A DNA stretch of 64,000 bases. Origin: Takashimella koratensis (taxonomy: Eukaryota > Basidiomycota > Tremellomycetes > Trichosporonales > Tetragoniomycetaceae). Each line of letters starts with the position of its first letter. The stretch's first letter is position 1. A model generated the notes under the pieces. The model had not been told where the DNA came from and did no database searches. It saw nothing but the letters and a program-made list of their open reading frames with translations. Positions 24,601 through 35,223 of the stretch are shown here, piece by piece. The position numbers and the translations under genes are program-made. Where the stretch lies: contig BCKT01000001.1 in assembly GCA_003116875.1 (NCBI GenBank), positions 1,917,486 through 1,981,485 of the forward strand, written 5' to 3'.

Positions 24601-24643
24601 GGATCTGGGTTGTCCCGTACAGAGTAGTGAATGTGCACGCCAT
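21612..24643 (-). CDS. Single-pass membrane protein with Ser/Thr-rich ectodomain, unknown function
   Basis: Exons 24643-23660 and 23582-21612 give 984 aa. Residues 1-235 are Ser/Thr-rich with spaced cysteines (41, 48, 91), typical of an O-glycosylated fungal surface domain. A transmembrane helix spans about 237-262 (AAAVAGGIVGAILALVLLAV), followed by a QRRAARK stop-transfer patch and a Glu-rich coiled segment. The long cytoplasmic part is disordered, with Pro-rich (RALPPTPHTA) and basic ends (KKRKGKNKAVD). The layout recalls Mid2/Wsc-type sensors or basidiomycete membrane-anchored ectodomain proteins, but no family is recognised. No classical signal peptide precedes the ectodomain at the ATG chosen; the helix may act as signal-anchor, or a signal exon may lie upstream. 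Confidence 0.75.
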
Positions 24644-26418
24644 AGTGAAGACGTCGCTGGTGGTGAGAAAAGTCGAGAAGGGGCGGCAAACAGCCTAGTT
24701 AAACCGAATCAGCAGTGGCGATTCGATTCGCTTGATCTTGTATCGGCGTCAAACTAGTCGTCGCCGTTATCAATTTATTCTAATATCTCTCGCCGTCGTT
24801 TCGTGTTACTCCTTAGTGTCCATATCGATATCGAACGTCTTCGTGTCGATGGGTTTGGGTTTAGTGAAACCTTGGATTACTGAGTAGGATGTTAGGATGC
24901 TGGAACGTCCTGGATTCGGGGTGAGAGATGGTGTGAAAGGGTGTGTGTACCAACGTCTAGCGCTGCACTGTTGCACCTTGGACAAATCAGTATGGGACCG
25001 TACCCCGCCTTTGCCTTGTTACATTTTGGTACACCGTTACCACCCCCATTTCACTCCCCATACTACCTCTACAGCCCCTTGGTCGACTCCTGTCCCCTCT
25101 CCATCCCTCTTCCTGCGACCCCCCATTGCCGGCGCTCGAAGCCCTCCGTCAGGTTCCTACCTACCTTCCTGCCCCTCCCATACCCCTCCAACGCGTTCCG
25201 TCCGTCCAAACTTCAAGGACAACGGAGTGTTCCTTTCCCCCTTTTTTGTCCCCTTATGACGACTTCTTCTCTCCCCCCTCTCGCTTGTCTTGAATACCTC
25301 GCATGTCTCGTCGTTCTGTTCCTCTGTTCCTTTTTGTCGTCTCTTTCTCACGCGGCGACCCCGATCGGCCGCCCAGCTAACCGCCCAAGGCTGAGGAAAC
25401 GACCTCCTTCGCCCCCCTCCCCCCCCCCTCCCTCCTCCTTCTTCACCTCCTGCTAACCCCCTCTGGCCCCTCCCCTGCCCCCCTTCCGCAGCCACCTCTG
25501 GCCGGGAACTCTTGATGGATCTGTCCCGTTGAAACAGTGTCTCAAAGGAACAAAGGTCCCCCTTGTCGTGTCGAAAGGTGTTTCCCTCAAAAATCGCCGT
25601 GAGACGTGAGAGGTGATCAAACGGCTCCCTAAGGACTGTAAAGGCCCCATGGAGCTATAGGTCTACTCACTGCATGTCGGGTTCGATCGAAGAAAGGGGA
25701 CTGATAGCGACAGTATTCTTGGTTCCCGACCCTTTCCTTTGTCGTCAGCCTTTGCCCTCAGGTCAGAACGTGAGAGTTCAAAGGCATCTCCACCTACACA
25801 TGCACGCCTCGTCAGCCTCGACAAAACTTCAGCCAGCTATCAATCAGATCCTGTCTTTCTGGCTGTGAGAACAAGTCAAGTCAATCAGTCCCCCTCCGCA
25901 AGCCAAATTTGACATTCCGCAGACTCAGGCTTCGTATGATGGTAAACGGGCAAAGACGTTACGACGATACGGATACAAGAATGAGTTACTCTGGTGCAAG
26001 TGATAGAAGGATGACGACAAAGTATTAGCGACACAGTTGAATGGAGACTAGCGACACCTGAGTGGGGGATAGCACATGGTGTCAAGCGCAAGGACAGTAA
26101 ATCGATCTGATCCACAGAGAAAGGAAATGGATGGTTGATAGTCGTGGTTGGAAATAAGTAACAGGGCTCGCGATCGAGCAGGCCCTCGTTTTGTATACGA
26201 TAAGATGAATGAAGGGTGAGTGAAACTCGTCTAATCATGCACAGGGAAAAGGAAGGGCGTTTACCTTGAAGTCGGTAGTTGTAACTTTGATCCGTGAGAT
26301 ATATCGAAAGGACAAGCAGTGACCAGTTTCTCACATTCTGTCGTTGTGTTTGTTTTGGGCAGTGAGTAATTGAAGAAAGTACCTCAACGCGCCACGATTC
26401 ACGGTAAGCGATCGGGAC
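24644..26418. other. Intergenic region with one doubtful small ORF
   Basis: About 1.8 kb between two minus-strand genes. The left part is promoter and leader of the gene starting at 24643. The right part (about 25900-26418) is probably the 3' UTR of the DM9 gene. In between, a pyrimidine-rich stretch holds a 66-codon plus-strand ORF, listed separately. Confidence 0.5.
25256..25456 (+). CDS. Doubtful small ORF, secreted-peptide-like
   Basis: A 66-codon ATG-to-TAA frame. The first 33 residues look like a signal peptide (LACLVVLFLCSFLSSLSHA, then A). The remainder is short, basic and proline-rich (NRPRLRKRPPSPPSP). It sits in a C/T-rich stretch, and such sequence can yield Leu/Ser/Pro-rich frames by chance. 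No homologue is recognised. It may be a real small secreted protein, or only the leader of something else. Confidence 0.2.
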   Translation: MTTSSLPPLACLEYLACLVVLFLCSFLSSLSHAATPIGRPANRPRLRKRPPSPPSPPPPSSFFTSC

Positions 26419-28191
26419 CTAGCGAAGGTCGTTGGTCGCGTATACTAGGATCGAGAACGGCCGGACCCAGAGTTCGCCGCCGCCATATCCAACGCAGGCA
26501 TGGTCGTCGTTGATAATGCACTCTAGAGGTCGCAAAGTTACCGATCAGTTTTTGTTCTTATGAAAAGATTCGACTCTTTGATTTGTGTCCACAATCTGAG
26601 CTGGTTATATCGCTGACGTGGCACTTACTTCCTGGATGAAGTCCACTGTGGTCATCGTCAGCGCTTGTACCACATCCCTTGCGTCGAAAAAGGCTCAAAG
26701 CCCGTCATTATTTTCGCTCACTCACCGCTCGTGTTCCGCCTTGGCAACGAGCAACGGCGTTCCGTCGCGCTCCCTCCCTCCTTCGACTGGCTGCCACCAG
26801 CCATTCACTCTGGCGGTGTATCCGTGGTCGAACGGAACCCACATAAGTACCCCATCGTCTAGCGGCGCACATAGAACTTCGTATACCCCCAAAGTGAGCT
26901 CGGCGCCTCCGTACGAGATGGATGCAGAGTCGTGGAGGTGCCGTCCAGCCCTGGGATCGCAAGTCAGTTCTTCGAACACTCTCCAGCTGCCGAAAGAACG
27001 AGGAGCTCATCGAGGCTAAATGGAAATAGATGAAAGAAAGATAGTAGGGAGTAGAATTTGTTGATGATTCACTCACTTGCCAAGGTGAAGGCCACCCTCG
27101 TGCCACGCCCGAGCGGCGTAGAGGACTTCACCCGCCGCCTCGCGGCCCACGGGAAGCGCGTCATTGGGGATCGGTTCTCCCCGCTGGACAAGCTTCCACT
27201 TGACGAGCGGTGTGATACCTTTTGCGTCTGTCAAATCGAAGCGCCCAACAGGGCCACCGAGTCTCTATCAGCTTTCCGCCCTCTTGCACTTTAACTGAAC
27301 CGAACAAGATTGCCCTTTCCCTCCGTTTCATGCCCACTGCGCATCTCAGCATTCCAAACACTGGACTCACCGCGATACGCCTGTGTCCTGATCTGTGCAG
27401 ACCGAACCCACTCGTCTCTCGTAAACCTCCCATTCGACACCTCCCTCTCCCACACTGCTCTCCTGCGACTCTCCCACGCTTGGGCGTAGGCACAGACCCC
27501 TAGCCCGCTGACCCTCCACACGCGTCTTCCACGGAGCTCGTCGATCTGCTCCGAGTCATGCTGCGATCGGTCCGTATCCTCCTGCAGCGCCTGAGACCGA
27601 GCAGGCGAGGCATACCGTGATGCAGTGGAATTGGTGAGGCTGTTGGGGCTGTGGGAGGGCCCAACTGTGGTTGAGGAGGAAGTGGAGGAAGACGCAGGGG
27701 AAGGGTTTTTCTCGGGTGGGTACTTGGTGTCGTTTGAGGGGGATGAAGTGTAGGGAGGTGGATAAGGAGGGGGAGCGTACTGCGGGGGAGCAGGGAGAGA
27801 CTGGTGTGTACTGCTGACGGGAGTCCAGAGGTTGAGGTTGCTCGTTGGCTGAGAGGGTTGTCAATATGGATGTTTCCCGAGATGGAACCGAGATAGTGTT
27901 CCTTCTTCAATATCATCTGTTTGAAGAGGACAGGGAGAGAGGGTAGAGGAAGAGGGAAGGAGACACCATCACGCAGACTACAGGGATCACACTCACAGCT
28001 CCACCCCGCTCTTGCCCACTTGTATGGGGAGAATCACACCTCCATACCGTTCCAGCATACCAAACGAGGACACCGGGGAGGTAGGCGGCGTATGGAGCCC
28101 AGAGGGGTACGGGCGGGGGCTGATTGAGAAGGGCGAGGAGCGGGGAGGGACTTGGTGTCGAACCTCCCGGCGGAGAGTTGCGCTGGTGCAT
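26419..28191 (-). CDS. DM9/DUF3421-domain lectin-like protein with N-terminal CBM5/12-like segment, 6 exons
   Basis: Exons 28191-27997, 27848-27371, 27227-27077, 26950-26726, 26645-26629 and 26522-26419 join in phase to 389 aa. Two DM9 repeats are clear. Repeat 1 is about 233-301: WKLVQRGEPIPNDALPVG, LYAARA, GLHLGK, YGG, YEVL. Repeat 2 is about 312-384: GWWQPVEGG, LLVAKAEHERGLHPGK, YGGGELW, ILVYA. DM9 (DUF3421) proteins include mannose-binding lectins in animals, so sugar binding is the likely activity. Residues 30-60 (Y-x-PG-x-LV-x-YAG-x-VWRC-x3-H-S) resemble CBM5/12 carbohydrate-binding modules. A disordered Pro/Ser linker and a Trp/Arg helical block connect the two. There is no signal peptide, so it is probably cytosolic. 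Exon 5 is only 17 nt, yet it is needed to complete the GLHPGK motif. Confidence 0.85.
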
Positions 28192-29909
28192 TTGGGGCTG
28201 AGGGAGCCACGGAAGATGGAAGGAGGAGAGAAGAGTATGGAAGCTCTGAAGGAAGGGTGGAGCCGAGTGGGACGTTGGACGGAAGCGAGAAGGGGTGAGA
28301 TGAGATGAGACACGCCGGCTGCTCGATGGGCCGAGAAGGGTGAGGTCGGTAGGTCGGTCGGATGGTCGAGCGGATCAGGGTATGGGTAGGTGAAGAATCA
28401 GCATGTATGGATGGGCGCGACGAGGTGGTCCCAAAGCGGTGGATGGAGAGGGCGACGGTGTAGAGACAAAAGGAAGACGGAGAATGGAACGATGAGCGGT
28501 GAGCAGTGGCGATGATGGTCGCACCGGACGACACTGCTTGGTCTAGTCGGGTCGAGTCTGGACTGGTCGGGGGTGTAACAAAGCAAAGAGTGCAATGCAA
28601 CATCGTGCAGTTGGATATGCATACAATGCGGTGGACACAGCGGCCCAGCTACCAGAGACTTGTACAATGCCTGTGCCAGTGCCAGTGGAGATGGGATCCG
28701 TGCGAGTGGGCAGTCATCCACCGTCCTTTGGTGTCGCTTCTCTACCTCTGCCTCTGCTTGCCCTAACAGGGATGGTCCAGATCCACCCCGGACCCACCAC
28801 CTTCACGTTCCAGCCCGCCGCGGTCTGGTTGGCTGATCTATGCATGGTCTCTTTCTCTCTTGCTCTCTTGCTCTCTTTCTCTCTTGGTCGCTTCGCCGCC
28901 TACGGTGACTCGCTCCACTGACCGAAATCTGACCGGGCGTTGTCCCAAAACATGGACCGAATTGACGTCGGTGCCTGAAAGAACCCACCCACCACCGGAA
29001 GCAATTACACACACAGACACAACCCTGGCCCGCAGCGGCAAAGCGGCATCCGCCAGGCACCACGTGTAGTCTTTTCTTCCTCGTCGTCTCTCTCTAGGCA
29101 GTCACTCGGATGGGTCCGAGTCAGAGTGCCCGTCGGGTCACAGGGAAGACAACCCTGGTGGAGCCGAGGCGCATGAGGATGCAGTGCGCGATAGTGGGGA
29201 TAGTGCGCAAGGGCAAAGGGAAGAGGGTTAGTATCTGTGCAGGTGCAGAGGCCACCGCCCTGGGAAAGCGAAAAGACGCCATGGGGATTTGGATGCATGA
29301 TAGATGGCACCAGTGGAGTGGGGGATAGGGAAGGACCTGATTGATCGAGGAGGAAGATGGCGGCGAGAGGGCAAGAGGTGGGGCGACCAAGGGGAGATCA
29401 GATCTAAACCAAACGAATAGCAGCTTGGGAGCTGGACTCGGAGATGATCCCTCCGTGGTGAGTCCAGTTACCCATACCGTTGGGACACGTTTGGCGGGGA
29501 TTCGTCGGCCGACACCCGCCACGAGTTTGCCTCCACCAAGCCACGCAGGCCCCGCTCGAGTCGGCATAGATATCTAAACATATGTCGGAATGCTGTAGAA
29601 GATACTATCGGGACTGGTCTGTTGTAATCTAGCATCGACTCGGAGCGGTGGAGGGTGGAGAGTGAAGGGTGGAGGGTGAATGAGTTGGGAGGGTCGAGTG
29701 AGCCACTCACTGGTCCCGGCGGCATTTGATTTAAGATCGTTCCTCTCTCTTTCTCCTTCTGACCAATCTTCACTCCACTTCTCTCTTCCCTACCCACCAC
29801 CAACTTAACCCCCAGCCACCACCCCACCGCCTCATTCTTCCTGCCTAATCAAGCCTAGCGCAATACGTTAGATCTCACCTCGCCGATCTCCATCCCTCTT
29901 CATCTGAAA
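28192..29909. promoter_or_regulatory. Divergent intergenic region, DM9 gene and SRX1
   Basis: About 1.7 kb between two starts facing away from each other. The minus-strand leader of the DM9 gene has CTCATCTCATCTC at about 28294-28310. The SRX1 side (29740-29909) is a pyrimidine-rich leader. No protein-like frame is supported. Confidence 0.5.
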
Positions 29910-30513
29910 ATGTCCACCGACTCTACGTCCGACGCTTCGGCTTCATGTCTTCCCGCTGAACTCCAGCCCCCAGCAGCCTCCACTACCACGGGCACTACCT
30001 CCACCGACGCCGCCGCCTCTGCCACACCAGCACACGCGACCTCGTCTATCTTCTCCCGGGCCGAGGACGCGCCGGTCCACCTCGTTCCCATGCGCGTCAT
30101 TCACCGGCCGCTCCCGTCCGAGCTAGACGAAGACAAAGTCCAGACGTTCATGCAGGAGATGAAGGTGGGTCTGGGGTTAGGGGAGTCTTATAATTAGAGA
30201 GGGAGAGATGTAGAAGGGGTAGAAAGGTTATGGTGCAAGGAGTCAGAAGGTGTGATCAAGACGTACGTAAGGAAGTTTGCTGATGGTTCCTGATTAGGCT
30301 GGCGACACGTTCACTCCTATTGAAGTAGTCAAAGTGAAAGCACCACTGAAATCCGACCCAACAGGCGCTGTGCAAAACTTCTACTTCGCCATGGGCGGAT
30401 GCCATCGGTACGAGGCGAGCAAGCGTCTTCAGCTTGAATCGATCCGAGCAAGGATTATCGAAGTGCCTGCGAGCCAGATGCGGGTGTACCTAGGTGCAGG
30501 CAGCCCCTTTTGA
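29910..30513 (+). CDS. SRX1: Sulfiredoxin
   Basis: Exons 29910-30164 and 30298-30513 give 156 aa. Residues 58-85 (VHLVPMRVIHRPLPSELDE and following) and 86-156 match sulfiredoxin. The catalytic motif FAMGGCHRYEA places the active cysteine at residue 120. Sulfiredoxin uses ATP to reduce cysteine sulfinic acid in over-oxidised 2-Cys peroxiredoxins, restoring peroxide defence; it acts in cytosol and nucleus. The first 55 residues are a low-complexity Ser/Thr/Ala extension not needed for the fold. Length is slightly above the usual 110-140. The start has a good context (AAAATG) and follows a pyrimidine-rich leader. The gene converges on RPP1. Confidence 0.93.
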
Positions 30514-30843
30514 TCCTTCATTTGTCTTGCCTGTAGTTGGATTTTGGTATATAGATACAGCAAAGTGAGGAGAGCATTGTACACGAATGTAGATTGTATG
30601 CGGTATGAAGCATTGGGGTGAGAGCTGGCGTAGTGAAAGCAGCAGCATTCGAGAGCGCATTTGAAAGGCAAGTCTCAAGTCGCCAAACGATACCAATGCG
30701 TTCCAGCAGAACATCGGTCAATGAATCACACACGATTCAGTCTAGTCTCGATATAATGAAGATGAGCACGCCATGCATCCGGGGTAAAAATATGGAAGCA
30801 GAGGGAGTGTGAAGAAGGGCTGGCGAAGTGATCCAGACAGCGC
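30514..30843. other. Convergent 3' region of SRX1 and RPP1
   Basis: 330 bp between two stop codons, AT-rich, no supported gene; it should carry both 3' ends. Confidence 0.6.
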
Positions 30844-31672
30844 TTAGTCGAAGAGACCGAAGCCCTAAACGCAGCCATATCAGCCCACATCGTTTCCATT
30901 CCAATATACCTCCACTCTCCCCATCAGAGCGGGGAGAGGAGCACCTGTGCTCGTGTGTACTCACCATGTCGTCGTCAGACTCCTCCTTGGCCTCCTCCTT
31001 CTTCTCCTCAGCCTTCTCTTCGGCCGGGGCGGCGTCACCACCAGCGGCGGCAGCGACAGCGACACCGGCAGCGGGGGCACCGCCACCGCCAACGTTGGTG
31101 AGGAGGGCCTTGACGTCCTGGCCGTCAAGAGCCTTGGCGAGGAGCGAGGCCCAGATCGGCTCAAGCTCGACCTTGGCGGCCGAGGTGAGGGCGTGGATCT
31201 TCTCGCCCTGTAAAAAGTTGGCAAAAATCACAAAGTGGGAGAGATGGAGGAAAATGGAGGAGAGAGAAAGAGAGGGGAGAGAAGAGGTACTCACGGTGAT
31301 CTCGACACCCTCGTCGGCGAGGATGAGAGCGGCGTAGGTAGCAGCGAGCTCGGACTGGATATAATCAGCACATGTTCTCGCGTCTACTTCAACTTTGCGC
31401 TTTCACCGTCCACCAAGACTCTCTACTGGCAGCGTCCTCCTCCTCATATCACCTGCTCGCCTCCACGACCACAATGAGACGCTCCCGACTATCTCAAAGA
31501 CCGCGACACGATTTCGACATCTGCGACTCGACGAAAACCTCTGCCTGCCGAGCAATCCCAACCACGCCCTGTCCACCACCGCAGACTTCTACCCCATCGC
31601 AACCACCAGCTCATCGTTCCCTCTCCATCCCTACACCGACACCGACGTCGAGACCGACGCTCTACTCACCAT
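30844..31672 (-). CDS. RPP1: 60S acidic ribosomal protein P1
   Basis: Exons 31672-31670, 31354-31295, 31207-30965 and 30864-30844 give 108 aa. The body starts [20 protein letters not shown] and continues [19 protein letters not shown], which is P1 rather than P2. An Ala/Gly hinge and acidic Glu-Lys stretch lead to the universal tail DDDMGFGLFD. P1/P2 dimers bind P0 in the ribosomal stalk and recruit and activate translation GTPases. The gene structure is odd at both ends: the first coding exon is the start codon alone, and the last is 21 nt encoding GFGLFD and the stop. The first intron is 315 bp. The promoter is shared with RPL7. Confidence 0.93.
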
Positions 31673-32034
31673 TGTGTAAGATGTGTAAACCAATTTAAGC
31701 CGGGGGCGGGAATACACTTGGGTGACTTTGGATGAAGAGAAAGAGAAGATTCAGTTTCGACAAACTAGACTTGATAAAAATTGGGACAGGGCAGGGAAGG
31801 GGGTGTGGGGCAGGGATTTTAATGACGTGTCATACCCGAGCAGTTTCGAAGGGAATCGCTCACCGGAGTTTGTCGGCGTTTCAGTGTGGCGAAATTGGTA
31901 CGGTGCAGAGTGGGTGTGGTTATCACTCCCTTGGTTTGGACCCGACCCACAGTAGGAAAAAAAACTTGCCCCTCGACCAACTTGGAATTCTTCTTCTCTA
32001 TCCATCAACCCTTCACCACACCCATCCCTCAAAA
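31673..32034. promoter_or_regulatory. Bidirectional promoter between RPP1 and RPL7
   Basis: The two start codons are 362 bp apart and diverge. Both products are ribosomal proteins, so shared control elements are likely. The central part holds GC-rich words such as gccgggggcggg (about 31699) and a gggtgtggttatcac block (about 31911). I cannot name a factor from sequence alone. Confidence 0.6.
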
Positions 32035-33754
32035 ATGGCCCCATCCACCAGGTTAGTATTGTCACGGGCATCGCCGCGAGACAGAGAGAGATAGCGAGCA
32101 TGTAGCTGACAATCTGCTCCTCCTTAGCGTGCCGTCTGCCGAGGTTAGTAGTCGATTTCACGATTGATTCCAGTCCCCACGCGACCCGTCGAGTAGAGAG
32201 AGGCAGGGAAAAGAGATGAGGAAGGGGGCGGTGGAGAGCTGGGGCGTGTATGCGAGGATCCTTATAGGATCGATAGACGGGAGGTCCATTGTCGTCATCG
32301 TCGTCGTTGAAGCAGAGCAGGAGTAGAAAGTTTGACGGGTCGCAAGGGACATTGGGTCGAAATCAGGATTCGACAAATTTTGCGCTCATTGCTTACCCCC
32401 GTTCTTAGCAAATCGCCGTCCCCGAGACGTTGTTGAAGAAGCGTCGTTCCAACGAGGCTACCCGCGAGGCCAAGCTCGCTGCCGCTGCCGAGGCCAGGAA
32501 GGTGGGTTTCCGTCTTTGGTTTGGAAGGTTTTTGGTCTTTCTTGTCCACATGTGTTTGGACTCTTCAACGAGTTGAATCCTCGTCGGCAACGATAATGTT
32601 CAACTCAGAGTCAACTGGGCATTGCCTGTCTTTATCTCAGATCGGTGCAGGTGACCACGGCGTATCGTGTGGTCTTCCTGTCCGATGTCCGACACTCCCC
32701 TCTTCCCCCACCTCTCTCACAATGATGCAGAGACCGACACTTGTCGGAAAACGGCTAGCCTAAAGGCAATGCTGCCCGTAATTATACCATCTTTCGGGGC
32801 TGAACCAAACTACCAACCAACCACCACATCTATCTCCTTTTCTTCTCTGGCCTGCGTGTATTCTCGTGACCAATGGTTTGGATCAGCGCTGACGTGTGGT
32901 GTGTTCCCCGAAAACTTTTCGGCTCTGTCCGTTACCTAACTACAGGCGCAGAAGGCTAAGCGCAAGGTCATCTTCAAGCGCGCCGACGAGTACGTCAAGG
33001 AGTACATTGCCAAGGAGAAGGAGGAGGTCCGTCTCAAGCGTGAGGCTCGCAAGACTGGCGACTTCTACGTCGGTGCCCAGCCAAAGGTCTACTTCGTCGT
33101 CCGCCTCAAGGGGTAAGTTGAGACCGTCCTACACTTTTTCTTTCCCTTTGCTATTCTCATCACATCACCGCCTCGAGACTTTGGCTGACCCTTTCCATTA
33201 GTGTCTCCAAGATCGCCCCCAAGCCGAAGAAGATCCTCCAGCTCCTCCGTCTCCTCCAGATCAACAACGGTGTCTTTGTTCGCGTCACCAAGGCGACCGA
33301 GCAGATGCTCCGCCTCGTCGAGCCCTACATCACTTACGGCGAGCCCAACCTCAAGGCTATCCGTGAGCTCATCTACAAGCGCGGATACGCCAAGGTCGAC
33401 GGCCAGCGCATCCCCATCACCGACAACGCCATCATCGAGAAGCAACTCGGCAAGTACGGCATCATCTGTGAGTGTCAACTCGGAGCTGTGCGCCAAAGGC
33501 GCTCAGTAAGGCCATTGCCTTCGATTGTACATATCCGAGAGCTTTACTGATTGTCAATAGGCATTGAGGACCTCGTTCACGAGATCGCCACCTGCGGCCC
33601 CAACTTCAAGCAGGCTACCTCTTCGCTCTGGCCCTTCAAGCTCTCGAACCCCAACGGCGGCTGGCGCCCCAGGAAGTTTATCGGCTACATCGAGGGCGGT
33701 GACGCCGGAAACCGCGAGCAGCACATCTCCAAGCTCGTCCACCAGATGGTCTAA
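32035..33754 (+). CDS. RPL7: 60S ribosomal protein L7 (uL30), 6 exons
   Basis: Exons 32035-32051, 32128-32143, 32409-32501, 32946-33112, 33202-33467 and 33561-33754 give 250 aa, the usual length. The N-terminus is the basic eukaryote-specific arm ([13 protein letters not shown]). The core is typical uL30: [74 protein letters not shown], and the C-terminal [11 protein letters not shown]. The protein lies in the large subunit. The first two exons are only 17 and 16 nt. Intron 3 is 444 bp, long for this genome; ribosomal protein introns often host snoRNAs, but I found no convincing C/D or H/ACA element. The gene diverges from RPP1. Confidence 0.96.
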
Positions 33755-34416
33755 GCGAGGAGTTGTTGTGTCTGTATCGGTTGTGAGAAGTGAAGTCTCG
33801 ACGAGTCGTTTGTGACGAGTGGGAGGGACCTCGAGTAGGAGGCGAGGAGGTTGGGGGTTCTGGGCGTCAGAGGGAGCCCCGGGATCCATCGCATGGTTGT
33901 GGGAGAGCCAGGGTGAGATGCTTGCACCGTACGACGAGGTCGGGTCGTGCGTTGTAGTCGTCTTCACTTTTGTCTCAAAAAGGTTTTCATGATCAGGTTT
34001 CGTAGGTATACCTACTTAGGTGCTTGGTCTTGAGACCTTTTAAACTCCCTGTTTTTTCTATCCTTTTCTTTCCCCCTTATACGCTTCTGCTGCATGTACC
34101 CACTTTCCGACAAGCCATGATCAGGCCGAGCAGGCCCGGCACAGCGATGTTTGCGGCTACGAAACAGCAGAATATGAGAAATCCAGACTGATGACTGGTA
34201 GCTGCTGTGCGGAGTGTAAGTGGCGTTGGGATGTCGGTGGAGGTGGGTCACTCGTCGCGCGATGTGATGACAACATTTTTCACTCCATCGCATCCTTCCA
34301 CCCAACCATCATCGCATTACCTATCCTTTTCCACCTCCCTTCTCTGACCCCTCCTCTCCTCTCCTCTCTCCCCTTTCTCTCACCTCCTCGCCCGTCCTGC
34401 CCAATCTCCGGGCCCG
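33755..34416. other. Intergenic, RPL7 3' end and promoter of the DUF1308 gene
   Basis: About 660 bp. The left half is probably the RPL7 3' UTR. The right half (34320-34416) is strongly pyrimidine-rich, as expected for a leader. No frame supported. Confidence 0.5.
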
Positions 34417-35158
34417 ATGGAGCCCCTCCCATCCTGTCAATCCGCCCTCCACACCCTCCGATCCTCTCTGTCCCATTTCTTCATCTACGATCTCGACAAT
34501 GGAGCCATGTACACCTCCCCCGTTATCGACTGGCATCATCCCCGTGCTCATCGACAGAGCGGGATAAGTGGGCTGGCGAGGTTTGTAGCTAGTGTTCAGA
34601 AAGAGATGGAATATGTGGACGCGGTGAGTAGGTCAATGAGTCGTTTCTTTTCCATCCTACTTGTTCTTCACCGAACTAGAGCGATGGTAGCCGGGACCAA
34701 AGTGTTGAGGGAGTCCCGAGGGTGCTTTGATAAACCGAAAGTAACACGCTCACTAACTTTCTCGTCTATCACCCTTCTCTCCGCCCACGACAGCTGGCAG
34801 CATCCGCTTCCCCTCCTTCCGAAATCAACAGCAACCACATCAACTTACACGCGATATGGTCCGAGGTCCTTGGCGCGCCTCGGCCCATTGTTGGGGTCTG
34901 CCCATTCATGGAGGGTGGCGAGGGTCGAGCCGCGGGTGGAGCCAGGTCTGTGCGAGGGGTGGGCGGGGTGGGCGGGGCGGGTCAGAAGGGTGTCAAGGAC
35001 GCGTATGGGGCAGGAGAGGATCACAGTGCGCCCTCGCGCGAGAAGAAAGTCGAGGGCGTAGAGGCAAACGACCCCAGCGCCCTCCTAACGACCATACCAT
35101 CACCATCACACAGTCCATCACCCTCGCCTTCCCCTTCGCCATCACCTTCATCTTCGCG

Positions 35159-35223
<65 letters not shown>

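Noticed and set aside
32502..32945. Possible C/D snoRNA in RPL7 intron 3 (atgatgc and ctga boxes)
   Set aside because: The C box is imperfect, no terminal stem pairs around the boxes, and no rRNA guide segment could be recognised.
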